Part shown: positions 45,798 to 55,138 of the stretch, in pieces
Layout: each line of letters starts with the position of its first letter
Position numbering within the stretch: position 1 is the stretch's first letter
DNA from: Chryseobacterium antibioticum
Lineage (GTDB): Bacteria; Bacteroidota; Bacteroidia; Flavobacteriales; Weeksellaceae
Direction: 5' to 3'
NCBI RefSeq assembly: GCF_012927325.1
Contig: NZ_JABBGI010000001.1
Coordinates: 124,001-188,000, forward strand
Length of the DNA stretch: 64,000 nt
Translations under genes and position numbers: made by a program
The notes under the pieces: model-generated
The model's input: the letters and a program-made list of their open reading frames with translations, nothing else
The model's database searches: none
Told to the model about the DNA's origin: nothing

Positions 45798-46460
45798 TTA
45801 TTGAGTTACGAAGTGAAAAATTGCAATAAAAATAAAGCCTGCAGGAATAAGGATTGAATACCATTTTCCAAAAGCTTTAATTACCGGAGTATATTTCGGA
45901 TGTCTGGCACCAATCGACTGGAACGAAGATTGGAAACCGTGAGCCAAATGTAGTCCAAGCAAAACAAAAGAGATCACATATAAAGCGACTCTCCAAAGGT
46001 CTGCAAACTTCTCATGTAACTCCGGCCAGAAACGTTCTGCATCAGGAGCTAATCCTTCTACGTACTTGTAATTGATTTCATGTAGCCAGAAATCATATAA
46101 GTGAAGCGCTAGGAAAGCCAAAACAACTGCTCCGGAAATAATCATATTTCTGGACATCCATGAAGAGTTCACGGAAGGGTTGTTTGAAGCGTACTTTATC
46201 GGACGCGCTTTATTGTTCTTAATTTCCAGTACAAATCCCATAATGAAATGGAAAAGAACTGCAAAACCAAGAACAGGCTGCATTAAGAACTGCACAAAAG
46301 GATTATAGCCCATAAAATCTGATGCTGTATTGAATGCATCACGATTCAGGACTGATAACAAATTGGTCGTCAAATGCAGTATAAGAAAGATCAGCAAAAA
46401 TAGAGCTGATAATGCCATCGCATATTTTCTACCTATCGTAGAACTCGTTAAACCTGCCAT
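45798..46460 (-). CDS. sdhC: Succinate dehydrogenase cytochrome b subunit
   Basis: 220-residue membrane anchor with five predicted helices, the single-subunit type found in Bacteroidota. Candidate haem-ligand histidines lie inside helices (FLILHLTTN, VLFHFIMGF, FLALHLYDFW, LLGLHLAHGF, IAIFHFVTQ). First gene of the operon, with a promoter and a CRP-like site upstream. Confidence 0.95.
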   Translation of the reverse strand: MAGLTSSTIGRKYAMALSALFLLIFLILHLTTNLLSVLNRDAFNTASDFMGYNPFVQFLMQPVLGFAVLFHFIMGFVLEIKNNKARPIKYASNNPSVNSSWMSRNMIISGAVVLAFLALHLYDFWLHEINYKYVEGLAPDAERFWPELHEKFADLWRVALYVISFVLLGLHLAHGFQSSFQSIGARHPKYTPVIKAFGKWYSILIPAGFIFIAIFHFVTQ

Positions 46461-46484
46461 ATAAGTTTAAATTTGAATTTCCCA

Positions 46485-46530
46485 CAAAATTAAGAAATGT
46501 TAACAATATCGGGAAGTGAGAAATCTCACA
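46485..46530 (-). promoter_or_regulatory. sdhCAB promoter with CRP-like inverted repeat
   Basis: TAATTTTG (46492-46485 on the minus strand) matches the -7 element, 24 bases before the sdhC ATG. Upstream, TGTGAGATTTCTCACT (46530-46515) matches nine of ten positions of the classical TGTGA-N6-TCACA Crp site. Its centre lies about 42 bases before the likely start point, where a class II activator would bind. Confidence 0.6.
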
Positions 46531-46603
46531 ATTAGCCAGTTTGTAATCTTTCTAAATAACAATCTACCGCATTATATAAGGAAAAAATGAAAAATGCCAG
46601 TTA

Positions 46604-48373
46604 TTATTTCAAATCATACATCTTACCGTTGTACATTACTTTTTGTGCCGTGTGAGGAAAAGTCTTTATTTCCACACTCCGAATACGCCTTGAAGCACAA
46701 TATGGACTGGCTATCAATCTGACCATTTTCTTTTTATCCGCGTTTTCATCCATCCAAAAACAGGCTCTATCACCTTTCTTTACAGATAACACTTTGGTTT
46801 TATTAAAGTCATGAAGCAGCATTTCTTCTTTTTTATTTTCAAAAATATCGGATCCTGTTCTGATCATAAAAAATACCAAAATCATGGTCAGCAGCCTGAG
46901 TGAATTTTTCAAATCGACATTTAAAAGCAATGGTTTCAACTTATAGACAATAACCGATAAAAACAAGACTTCCGCTATATTCATAGGGATTTCAGAAAAA
47001 AACAGTAAATCCGACTCTGAAAACCAGTGAATAAGTTTTAATAAAACTTGGATTGATATGTCATATGCAAAATTGATCCATGTAAAATCGACCTGCAGTG
47101 CTATAAAAATTGTCATCAAAAAAGAAAATACAATGAGCAGTTCTGAAAAGGGGACAATCAGAATATTGGCAGGAATAGAAACCAAAGAAAACTGGTGAAA
47201 ATAATAAAGAACCAGCGGAAGCGTCGCCAGTTGCGCGGACAGAGAGATAGTAACGGTACTGATTATTAATTTTTTAAAATAACCATCCTGCCGGGGGAAA
47301 TATTTTAAAAGAGGCTGATTCAGCCAAAAGATTCCTAAAACAGCGAGAAAGCTCAACTGAAAACCTACATCAAAAAGCTGCTGTGTATCAACAACCAGGA
47401 TCATCATAGCCGACAGTGACAGTGAGTGGAGTAAATCCGGTTTTCGCTGAAGAATTACATAGACGAAATACACTGTAAGCATGATACAGGAGCGTATTAC
47501 AGAGTTTCCAAAGCCTATAAATCCGGCAAACAGCCAGATAAAAGCTATACTTGAAATAACCGCATATTTCCTGAAACGCAAGGGACTGAAACGGGTCAGC
47601 AGGAAGTAAAACATCCCAAAAATAACCACGATATGGGTCCCGGAAATAGCCAGGAGATGAACCATTCCGGACCTGTTAAAATCCTGTACCGTATCAGCGT
47701 CCATTTCTGTTCTGTCTGCCAGAATAATTCCCTTCAAAAACTCCCGGGTCTTTGCAGATAATGCAGCCGTATCAATCTTTTTCAAGACTTCAAATCTCTG
47801 CTGTTGAATTCGCTCGCTCAGGCTTAAATCAGTTCTAATCACTGAAGAAATATCGCTTGATATATAACATTGATATTCAATCTCTTTCCGCTGCAAATAG
47901 GCCGCGTAATCAAACTGAAAATTATGCTTTGGGGGTTTTGGTTTTGACAGATATGCCTCTGCTTTGTAATAATGTTTAAAATCCAACTCCTGATGCGTTT
48001 TGGGCATATAAAGTAGGGCATTGAAATTTTCTTCTCCGGCACGGGCATAGACTTCGTATTTTTTATTTTTCTCTGTAGAATTTAATTTCTTTGAGATCTT
48101 AAAGGTTACAGCTACTTTTTCAGAAACCGAAAGAGTATGTGACGAAAAAGTATGGAAAAAATGAAGGATTATCCCTGCTCCAAAAAACAGTAACCCCAAC
48201 ATTCCTGCTTTTATTTTATGCAGGAGATAAGAATGGAAGAATGTGAAGACGAAAAGCAGCAAACAGCATCCGGATACAAAATAAACGGAGTTTTTATCCA
48301 CCTTCAACTGATCCTGAAAAAAAATCCCGAGGATAAAACAGATGGCCAGAATAAGAATAGGTTGCTTGTCCAA
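46604..48373 (-). CDS. ComEC/Rec2-family DNA-uptake channel protein, without MBL domain
   Basis: 589-residue polytopic membrane protein. The N-terminal membrane and DUF4131-like part is followed by the competence domain with its hallmark LLAISGTHIVVIFG and about ten helices. The C-terminal metallo-beta-lactamase domain of many ComEC proteins is absent; only about 90 residues follow the last helix. The start is TTG at 48373: an in-frame stop lies two codons upstream and the next ATG is 57 codons in. Confidence 0.9.
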   Translation of the reverse strand: MDKQPILILAICFILGIFFQDQLKVDKNSVYFVSGCCLLLFVFTFFHSYLLHKIKAGMLGLLFFGAGIILHFFHTFSSHTLSVSEKVAVTFKISKKLNSTEKNKKYEVYARAGEENFNALLYMPKTHQELDFKHYYKAEAYLSKPKPPKHNFQFDYAAYLQRKEIEYQCYISSDISSVIRTDLSLSERIQQQRFEVLKKIDTAALSAKTREFLKGIILADRTEMDADTVQDFNRSGMVHLLAISGTHIVVIFGMFYFLLTRFSPLRFRKYAVISSIAFIWLFAGFIGFGNSVIRSCIMLTVYFVYVILQRKPDLLHSLSLSAMMILVVDTQQLFDVGFQLSFLAVLGIFWLNQPLLKYFPRQDGYFKKLIISTVTISLSAQLATLPLVLYYFHQFSLVSIPANILIVPFSELLIVFSFLMTIFIALQVDFTWINFAYDISIQVLLKLIHWFSESDLLFFSEIPMNIAEVLFLSVIVYKLKPLLLNVDLKNSLRLLTMILVFFMIRTGSDIFENKKEEMLLHDFNKTKVLSVKKGDRACFWMDENADKKKMVRLIASPYCASRRIRSVEIKTFPHTAQKVMYNGKMYDLK

Positions 48374-48522
48374 TGAATGCTATTATTTACAATCAAAAAG
48401 TACTTATTTATTTGATTATTAAATAACACGGATTTTGCAGGATTTCAAATCTATCTCCCCTATTGATGAATAATATGAGGCGTGATTATTTACTATGAAA
48501 TTACATTTTATATAAAAAAATA

Positions 48523-48547
48523 AAAGTTGCCCGCGTCAGACAACTTT
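48523..48547 (-). terminator. Probable terminator of the GH99 gene
   Basis: 7-bp core stem AAAGTTG / CAACTTT, extendable with a G-T and a C-G pair, followed on the minus strand by a T-rich run; about 108 bases after the stop. Confidence 0.6.
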
Positions 48548-48654
48548 ATATTTTCAAATTGCCTGTAAAAGCATTTTTATTCTTTAAATTAAAATTTTCA
48601 ATACAATTTCTTTTTCTGCGAATTAAATCTATTGATAATTTGTAATTCTTAGAA

Positions 48655-49743
48655 TTATTTGCTTCTTAAAAATTGATCTTTTAACCTCTTTGTTTCTTTG
48701 ATGTAAAACCAAGAATCTTTTCCGTAATCTTCATATTTGAAATCTCCAGCTTTTTTAGGAATTGCCGGTTCTATTTGTGTTCCTTCATGCCACTCATTGA
48801 AAGAAGTGATCCCGATAAAATCCGGATTTACTTTTGCAGCAGCATTAAACATTTTTTCGTAATATTTTCCGTTTTCCCTGCTTTTGAAATTGGCTTCATT
48901 CCAGGGTCTTATTCTTGTATCTGAATAACCAGGCCCAACACATGGAATGAAAATAAGGTGATGGTCTTTTGCATATTGGGAAAGGTAACTCCAATTGGAA
49001 GTGGTACTTCCAAAAACGAAGCCTTCGCTGGCAAAGTAGGTGTAGAAACCATCAAAACCTGATTTATCGAAAAAATATGAATGCTCTTTTTCTACCCATA
49101 AACCTATGTAAAGTCCGTCTAATTCAGTATTTCGAACTGTTTTTTCTCCATTTTCAGAAAGCAGCTTTGACCATTCTGACGGAGAAATTTTGTAGCTGTC
49201 GTATATATAATACAAGGGCTTTCCATCTTTTTTGTAAAAAGCATGGTGATGAGAATAGGTTTTGACAAGATAGGAAAGCTGATCTCTAAGTTCAGTAATG
49301 TTTTTATAAAAGGGTTCTATATGAAAAGCAATTTTCAAATCAAACTGATCGGCTATATCAAGATATTTGATGATACTTTTATCTACAAAAGGATCTTTTC
49401 CGAGCCAGCTTAAAACAACGACGCCGACTCCAGATTCTTTGATCATTTTCATGTGCTTTTTAATGATCTCAGGATCATTGGAACTGTAATTTCCCAAAGC
49501 CGGATAGAAATTCGCACCAATATCGTCTGCTCCCTTGTAATTTCCGAGGTTATTCCATTTTGGATTGCTCCAATGCGGTAAAATATCGTGATTCCAGTGA
49601 TAATATCTCCCATCAATTGTGGGATTTCCGTACCATCCGTAATAGAAAATCTGTACGTTATCACGGGATTTGGTATTTTGAGCAAAATTTGTCAGAAAAA
49701 CACCTGTTACCAGGATGAATGCTAATAAGCTTTTAAAATTCAT
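48655..49743 (-). CDS. Glycoside hydrolase family 99-like protein (endo-alpha-mannosidase type)
   Basis: 362-residue secreted protein with signal peptide (FILVTGVFLTNFAQ). Motifs fit GH99: IFYYGWYGNP at the first strand, WNHDILPHW, an AFHIEPFY acid region at about residue 135, and the C-terminal FNEWHEGTQIEP that carries catalytic glutamates. GH99 enzymes cut internal alpha-1,2-mannose linkages in mannans or N-glycans. It is alone, with no SusC/SusD pair nearby, so it is not part of a polysaccharide utilisation locus in this window. Confidence 0.85.
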   Translation of the reverse strand: MNFKSLLAFILVTGVFLTNFAQNTKSRDNVQIFYYGWYGNPTIDGRYYHWNHDILPHWSNPKWNNLGNYKGADDIGANFYPALGNYSSNDPEIIKKHMKMIKESGVGVVVLSWLGKDPFVDKSIIKYLDIADQFDLKIAFHIEPFYKNITELRDQLSYLVKTYSHHHAFYKKDGKPLYYIYDSYKISPSEWSKLLSENGEKTVRNTELDGLYIGLWVEKEHSYFFDKSGFDGFYTYFASEGFVFGSTTSNWSYLSQYAKDHHLIFIPCVGPGYSDTRIRPWNEANFKSRENGKYYEKMFNAAAKVNPDFIGITSFNEWHEGTQIEPAIPKKAGDFKYEDYGKDSWFYIKETKRLKDQFLRSK

Positions 49744-49798
49744 TTTAATAAAAATTTAAATCTACAAAAACCATCAGCATTATCAATAAGATTGTGTT

Positions 49799-50902
49799 TT
49801 AAACATTTAGGATGACCTCAGCAGCCTTCTCACTGGCTCCTTTTCCGCCTAATTTTTCTCTTAAAAGACTGTAATCATCCAGAATCTGATTTCTTTTCCC
49901 TCCATCTATAATTTTATTGAGCTCTTCAACCAGATTTTTGCTATTCAGCTCATTTTGGATCAGCTCCTTCACCACTTCCCGATCCATGATCAGATTGACC
50001 AGTGAAATATACTTAATGTTTTTCACCAATCTCTTGGCAATGGCATAAGAAATTTTACTTCCACGATAGCAAACCACTTCAGGAATATTGAGTAATGCTG
50101 TTTCTAATGTCGCGGTTCCTGAAGTCACCAGTGCCGCTTTCGAGCATCTTAGCAAATCATAGGTTCTGTTGGAAACAAAATGAACATTGTCGTCCACATA
50201 TTTTTGATAGAATTCTTTTGGAAGACTTGGTGCCCCGGCAATCACAAACTGGTACTTTTTAAAATGGGGTCTCACAGAAAGCATTATTTCAAGCATTTTC
50301 TCTACCTCCTGTTTTCTGGAACCCGGGAGAAGCGCAATGATCTCCTTTTCGTTTAGTCCGTTTTCTTTTTTAAATTCTTCTGTACTGATATCTTTCAGAC
50401 TGGAAATAGCATCGAGGAGCGGATGTCCTACAAAATGGGAATGGACACCATGTTTTTTATAAAAATCTTCTTCGAAGGGAAGAATGACCATCATTTCATC
50501 TACATACTTTTTAATAGTCTCTACCCTACTTTCTTTCCAGGCCCAGAGTTGAGGCGAAATATAATAGACCACTTTGATCCCAAGTTCTTTTGCAAACCTT
50601 GCGATCCTTAAGTTGAATCCGGGATAATCGATCAGAATAAGAATATCAGGCTTATTTTTTTTTATATCCTCTTTACAGAACTTGATGTTGTTCAGAATCG
50701 TCCTCAAATTCATAGCTACTTCGAGGAATCCCATAAAAGCGAGATCCCGGTAATGTTTTACCAATGTTCCCCCTTGGGCTTTCATGAGATCACCACCCCA
50801 GAATCTGATATCCGCCTGCGGATCTTTCTGTAAAAGGGCTTTCATTAAATTGCTCCCATGAAGATCTCCGGAAGCTTCTCCTGCAATAATGTAATATTTC
50901 AT
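49799..50902 (-). CDS. lpxB: Lipid-A-disaccharide synthase
   Basis: Joins UDP-diacylglucosamine and lipid X to form the lipid A disaccharide. The 367 residues show IIAGEASGDLHG at the start, IDYPGFNLRIA, a LLPGSRKQEVEKML nucleotide motif and the late TSGTATLE and PEVVCYRG motifs of GT19. Monotopic inner-membrane enzyme. Transcribed away from the DUF2480 gene. Confidence 0.96.
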   Translation of the reverse strand: MKYYIIAGEASGDLHGSNLMKALLQKDPQADIRFWGGDLMKAQGGTLVKHYRDLAFMGFLEVAMNLRTILNNIKFCKEDIKKNKPDILILIDYPGFNLRIARFAKELGIKVVYYISPQLWAWKESRVETIKKYVDEMMVILPFEEDFYKKHGVHSHFVGHPLLDAISSLKDISTEEFKKENGLNEKEIIALLPGSRKQEVEKMLEIMLSVRPHFKKYQFVIAGAPSLPKEFYQKYVDDNVHFVSNRTYDLLRCSKAALVTSGTATLETALLNIPEVVCYRGSKISYAIAKRLVKNIKYISLVNLIMDREVVKELIQNELNSKNLVEELNKIIDGGKRNQILDDYSLLREKLGGKGASEKAAEVILNV

Positions 50903-51037
50903 TTCTTCCGAAATCTTTATTTGTTTTTTATGGCCATCAGGAACCTTTTGATTTCATTTTATAGAATGATTTTGAATCATGGGAGGTTTCTATGGTAAGG
51001 ATAGAGAACAAATTAAGGTTTTCATGATCTTAATTTG

Positions 51038-51045
51038 TAAATTTG
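51038..51045 (+). promoter_or_regulatory. -7 promoter element of the DUF2480 gene
   Basis: TAAATTTG, exact TAnnTTTG match, 20 bases before the ATG at 51066. Confidence 0.55.
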
Positions 51046-51065
51046 TCCAAAGATAATGATAAAAA

Positions 51066-51575
51066 ATGTCAGAAGAATTTGAAATCCGAAATAAAGTTGC
51101 CGAAAGCGGTCTTGTTAATTTCGACCTAGCCACTCTGGTTCCTAAGGGGATAAGAAAAGGTATTGATCTTAAAGATTTTCTTTTCCAGGAGATGATCCTG
51201 AAGGAAAAAGATTTCAGGGAAAAAGTAGATGCGATAGATACTGAGGAATATAAAGACGCATACATATACATTTACAATTCTGTGGACACTATCATCCCCT
51301 TGTGGGCTTATTTTGTGCTAACGGCTAAGCTAACGGATGTAGCTAAAAAGATTGTCTTCGGAAATCAGGAAGATCTGGAAGTTATTTTGATGCATAATGC
51401 GATCCAGACCTTCGATTTTGAAGATATGAGAGGCAAGAGAGTTCTGGTAAAGGGCTGCTCTGATAAAGAAATTCCTGAAAATGCTTATATAGAACTGGTC
51501 GAGCAATTAAAACCTTTGGTAAAATCACTGATGTTTGGTGAGGCATGCTCAAATGTTCCTATTGTAAAGAATTAG
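51066..51575 (+). CDS. DUF2480 family protein
   Basis: 169-residue soluble protein of unknown function found widely in Bacteroidota. The opening EFEIRNKVAESGLVNFDL and the later LVKGCSDKEIPENAYIELV are typical as I remember the family. No signal peptide, helix or catalytic motif. It is followed one base later by the first DUF2723-type gene. Confidence 0.8.
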   Translation: MSEEFEIRNKVAESGLVNFDLATLVPKGIRKGIDLKDFLFQEMILKEKDFREKVDAIDTEEYKDAYIYIYNSVDTIIPLWAYFVLTAKLTDVAKKIVFGNQEDLEVILMHNAIQTFDFEDMRGKRVLVKGCSDKEIPENAYIELVEQLKPLVKSLMFGEACSNVPIVKN

Positions 51576-51576
51576 T

Positions 51577-52836
51577 ATGAAGAAATATGTATCGGCTATA
51601 CTTCTTCTGCTGATTTTTTCAGTGATTTATTATGCCGGAAGTTTTTCTAAAATTCCGTTTGTAGACTCTATCGGTTTTATCCTGGATGTAGAAAAAGGCC
51701 AATGGATTACCACTTCTGCAGCTACAACACACTCTCTTTACATCAATACGGCTATTGTTATTAAAAATCTGACCGGTCTCAATGCCATTGAGGCATGCCG
51801 GTTTCTTGTTGTTTTTTGTGGGGCAGTAACGGTTTCAGTCGTCTATCTCACCATTAAAAGTATTACGAAAACAGAATGGGCATCACTCACCGCCGCCTTT
51901 GTCTTTGGATTCAGTTTTTCGTTTTGGAAAAATGCGGAAATTGTAGAGGTATACACCTATAATTGTCTGTGGCTGAGTCTTTTTTTCTTTTCAGTGATCA
52001 AAACGTTTGTAGACAACAAAAAAACATATATTCTTTTAAGTGGATTATTCTTGGGAATCAGCCTATGGGTGCACATCGAAAATATACTGCTGATCCCTGC
52101 ATTTTTAATTTTTCTTTTTTACTTCAGAAAAGAGAAAACATACATATATGGCTCACTGTTGATTTTCGGACTGTTTTTTTCATCCCTGTTCATCGTGAAT
52201 ATGTCACAGGGACTGCCTTTCAATTCTGTTTATAATTCTGATTACGGAACCTGGGTGGAGGATTCTTTCAAAAAGACGTTCTTTCAATATGTCAAAGATT
52301 TTTTCAAATCCATTGCCTATCTTATTTATAACTTCAACCTGTTTACCTTTTTTGGTATAACAGGCGCTTTTCTATTATATCGTGCGAACAGAAAAATATT
52401 TTTTGTATTCCTTGCCGGAGCTGTCTGTGTGTATGGCTTTTCTACATTTTATGCAGTTTCGGATAATTATGTTTTCTTTCTTCCTTTTAATATTATTTTT
52501 GCACTCTCTGTGGGATACGGACTTTCGGCTCCAAAATATACCGCGTTGAAAAAGGTTTCATGGATATGCCTGCTTATCCCTCTGGGATATCTGGCTGTTT
52601 ATAAAACGGTTTTTTTAACGGAAAAAGGAAGGGCATTCCACGCGTTTAAAAAACATAAGGGAGGTCTCAATTATTTTATCCTTCCATGGATGAACAACAA
52701 CGCAGGTATTCTGGAATTCACTATTGATAAAAAAACGGCTCCGGAGCCTGTAGAATGGATGACAACGATTGCCCGTGAATATATAGAGCTGATGAAAACC
52801 AAAGGGTATACGGAAGAAGAACTCAGAAAACTTTAA
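51577..52836 (+). CDS. DUF2723 family membrane protein, GT-C glycosyltransferase-like (copy 1)
   Basis: 419-residue protein with about 10 membrane helices. The pattern IPFVDSIGFI...THSLYINTAIV, then FGFSFSFWKNAEIVEVYTYN, matches DUF2723, related to protein O-mannosyltransferases, with an acidic residue (Asp31) near the first helix. Shorter than usual family members, because the soluble C-terminal part is only about 70 residues. The donor and acceptor are unknown. It has a tandem paralogue 40 bases downstream. Confidence 0.8.
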   Translation: MKKYVSAILLLLIFSVIYYAGSFSKIPFVDSIGFILDVEKGQWITTSAATTHSLYINTAIVIKNLTGLNAIEACRFLVVFCGAVTVSVVYLTIKSITKTEWASLTAAFVFGFSFSFWKNAEIVEVYTYNCLWLSLFFFSVIKTFVDNKKTYILLSGLFLGISLWVHIENILLIPAFLIFLFYFRKEKTYIYGSLLIFGLFFSSLFIVNMSQGLPFNSVYNSDYGTWVEDSFKKTFFQYVKDFFKSIAYLIYNFNLFTFFGITGAFLLYRANRKIFFVFLAGAVCVYGFSTFYAVSDNYVFFLPFNIIFALSVGYGLSAPKYTALKKVSWICLLIPLGYLAVYKTVFLTEKGRAFHAFKKHKGGLNYFILPWMNNNAGILEFTIDKKTAPEPVEWMTTIAREYIELMKTKGYTEEELRKL

Positions 52837-52876
52837 CAATTATAGTTCTGCTTTCCTAATTATAAAGAATTAATTT

Positions 52877-54136
52877 ATGTTTAAAAACTTATACGCTGTA
52901 TTTATATTTTTCATTTTCATAGCTATTTATTATGCAGGAAGCTTCACAAGGATTCCGTTTGCAGATTGTGTGGGATTTGTGCACAGTGTAGAGCTTGGTG
53001 AATACAAAACAGTAGCTACAGCTATCACACACATTCTTTACGTAAATACAGCTATTCTGCTGAAGAATATCACCGGACTGGATGGTATTGCTACAAGCAG
53101 GCTTTTAATTATTGGTTCTGCTGCTGCTACGGTATCTGTTATTTATCTTACGGTAAAAAGCATTACAAAAAAAGATTGGGTGTCTATCACAGCTGCTTTT
53201 GTTTTCGGATTCAGTTTTTCATTTTGGCGAAATGCAGAAATTGTAGAGGTATACACCTATAATTGTCTATGGCTGAGTCTTTTCTTTTTCTCAATGGTCA
53301 AAACCTTTACGGAGCATAAGAAAAATTACATCATTTTAAGTGGACTATTTTTAGGGATAAGTCTTTGGCTTCATATTCAGAACATCTTACTGATTCCTGC
53401 CCTATTGGTATTTTTATATTATTTTAAAGATGAAAAAAAATATGCCTACCCTTCCCTGATTATTTTTGTGGTACTGTTCTTATTATTAACTGTTGTAAAT
53501 GTTTCACAAGGCCTTTCCTTTAACTCTCCCTACACTTCTGAAGGAGAGGATTGGATACAGAATACGTTTAAGAAAACACCTACACAGTATCTCATAGACT
53601 TTGTACAATCCTTTGCCTATCTTATCTATAATTTCAATATATTCGTATTCTTCGGAATCATGGGAATGATCGCATTGTATAAATCGGATAAGAAAATGTT
53701 CTTTGTATTCTTCGCCGGTGCTTTCTGCGTGTACGGATTCTCTACTTTTTATGCTGTTTCAGATAATTATGTGTTTTTCCTTCCCTTCAATATGATCTTT
53801 GCACTGTCTATCGGATATGGACTTTCATTACCTAAATATGTCACACTAAAAAAATTCTCGTGGGCCTGTCTTCTCATTCCTCTGTTCTATTTTGTTTCTT
53901 ATAAGGCAGCATTTTTAACAGAAAAAGGAAGAAACTTTCATGCTGCTAAAGAATACAAAGGCGGTCTTAATTATTATTTAGTTCCCTGGATGAATAACAA
54001 TGTGGGTATTTTGGAATTCATTATTGATAAAAAGAAATCTCCGGATCCAATGCGCTGGATGATCAATGGAGCCAACGATTATATCAAGCTCTTAAAAAGC
54101 AAAGGATATTCAGAAGAAGAGATTAAAAAACTTTAA
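52877..54136 (+). CDS. DUF2723 family membrane protein, GT-C glycosyltransferase-like (copy 2)
   Basis: 419 residues, the same length as copy 1 and colinear with it. Identical blocks include FGFSFSFW, NAEIVEVYTYNCLWLSLFFF, YGFSTFYAVSDNYVFFLPFN and LTEKGR. A recent tandem duplication, with both copies intact and each keeping Asp (IPFAD) at the first loop. Probably the same type of glycosyl transfer at the inner membrane, with possibly different acceptors. Confidence 0.8.
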   Translation: MFKNLYAVFIFFIFIAIYYAGSFTRIPFADCVGFVHSVELGEYKTVATAITHILYVNTAILLKNITGLDGIATSRLLIIGSAAATVSVIYLTVKSITKKDWVSITAAFVFGFSFSFWRNAEIVEVYTYNCLWLSLFFFSMVKTFTEHKKNYIILSGLFLGISLWLHIQNILLIPALLVFLYYFKDEKKYAYPSLIIFVVLFLLLTVVNVSQGLSFNSPYTSEGEDWIQNTFKKTPTQYLIDFVQSFAYLIYNFNIFVFFGIMGMIALYKSDKKMFFVFFAGAFCVYGFSTFYAVSDNYVFFLPFNMIFALSIGYGLSLPKYVTLKKFSWACLLIPLFYFVSYKAAFLTEKGRNFHAAKEYKGGLNYYLVPWMNNNVGILEFIIDKKKSPDPMRWMINGANDYIKLLKSKGYSEEEIKKL

Positions 54137-54158
54137 CAATAATTGTGAGTGAAAAGAT

Positions 54159-54187
54159 TTTGCGAATCACATTTTTTGATAACTTTG
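54159..54187 (+). promoter_or_regulatory. Promoter of the DUF937 gene
   Basis: TTTG (54159-54162), a 17-base spacer, then TAACTTTG (54180-54187): both Bacteroidota elements at a suitable spacing, 32 bases before the ATG. Confidence 0.7.
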
Positions 54188-54219
54188 ATTTACTTAATAC
54201 TTTAAAATAAACACAAACT

Positions 54220-54879
54220 ATGAGTTTAATCGACCTACTTACAGGTAGTACCAGCAATCAGGTTGCTGAGCAGGCAGAAAACAAATTTGGGATCAGCAGA
54301 AACCAGATTATCGCTTTATTGGCAGTAGCTGCGCCATTGGTTATTTCTTATCTTAGAAATAAATCTCAGGATGCTAATGAAGCAGAAGCTTTAAATAACG
54401 CCCTGGATAAAGACCACGACGGAAGTATCCTTGATGATGCATCACAAGCTGAAGCAAGACAGGCTGAAGGAGGATCAATCCTTGACCACGTTTTTGGAGG
54501 ACAGAAAAGTACCGTAGAAAATCAGTTGTCTCAAAATACAGGAATTTCAATTGACAAAATAGGACCTATTCTGGCCATGCTGGCTCCGGTGATCATGGGC
54601 TATATTGGTAAGGAGAAACAACAGAATAATGTAGGAGCAGGAGGTTTAGGAGACCTTTTAGGAGGGATTCTTGGAAACGCATCCAGCCAGGCTCAAACAC
54701 AGCAGTCAAGTCCATTGAATGATATCTTGGGAAGTGTTTTAGGAAACGGACAGTCGCAGTCCGGAGGAAACCCACTTAACGATATTCTGGGAAGTGTGCT
54801 CGGCGGAGGCGGAGGACAGCAACAACAACAGGGAGGCGGCTTAGGAAGTATCTTGGGTAACCTTTTAGGAGGAAAATAA
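54220..54879 (+). CDS. DUF937 domain-containing protein
   Basis: 219 residues, no signal peptide. Two DUF937-like helical segments (FGISRNQIIALLAVAAPLV and TGISIDKIGPILAMLAPVI) are joined by an acidic DHDGS linker that resembles a calcium loop. The C-terminal third is low complexity, with two near-identical LNDILGSVLG repeats, then Gln runs and a Gly-rich end. Function unknown. A strong terminator follows. Confidence 0.85.
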   Translation: MSLIDLLTGSTSNQVAEQAENKFGISRNQIIALLAVAAPLVISYLRNKSQDANEAEALNNALDKDHDGSILDDASQAEARQAEGGSILDHVFGGQKSTVENQLSQNTGISIDKIGPILAMLAPVIMGYIGKEKQQNNVGAGGLGDLLGGILGNASSQAQTQQSSPLNDILGSVLGNGQSQSGGNPLNDILGSVLGGGGGQQQQQGGGLGSILGNLLGGK

Positions 54880-54895
54880 TTTAATTTTGTATATC

Positions 54896-54929
54896 AAAAA
54901 AGGCTGAAGATTCATCTTCAGCCTTTTTT
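54896..54929. terminator. Bidirectional terminator between DUF937 and THX genes
   Basis: 15-bp perfect stem (AAAAAAGGCTGAAGA, loop TTCA, complement). Confidence 0.96.
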
Positions 54930-54933
54930 ATGT

Positions 54934-55053
54934 TTAGCTTTTTGCTTTAGTTTCAGAAGAACCAATTGACTTAGAACCCTTTCGTGGTCTTCTTTTACCA
55001 TAACTTCCCGAATTGATTTTTCCTCTTCTGGATTTTTTGTCTCCTTTTCCCAT
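54934..55053 (-). CDS. 30S ribosomal protein THX
   Basis: 39-residue very basic protein that starts MGKGDKKSRRGKINSGSYG and continues with RRPRKGSK, the known Thx pattern. Thx sits in the head of the small ribosomal subunit in Thermus and is common in Bacteroidota. Only 3 bases separate it from the terminator stem. The gene is easily missed because of its size. Confidence 0.88.
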   Translation of the reverse strand: MGKGDKKSRRGKINSGSYGKRRPRKGSKSIGSSETKAKS

Positions 55054-55138
55054 AATGATAACTGTTTTGTTGGTTTACCACTAAATTAAATAATATGGTT
55101 TATAACCAAAAATTAAGCCTGTTAAAATTTTTATAAAT

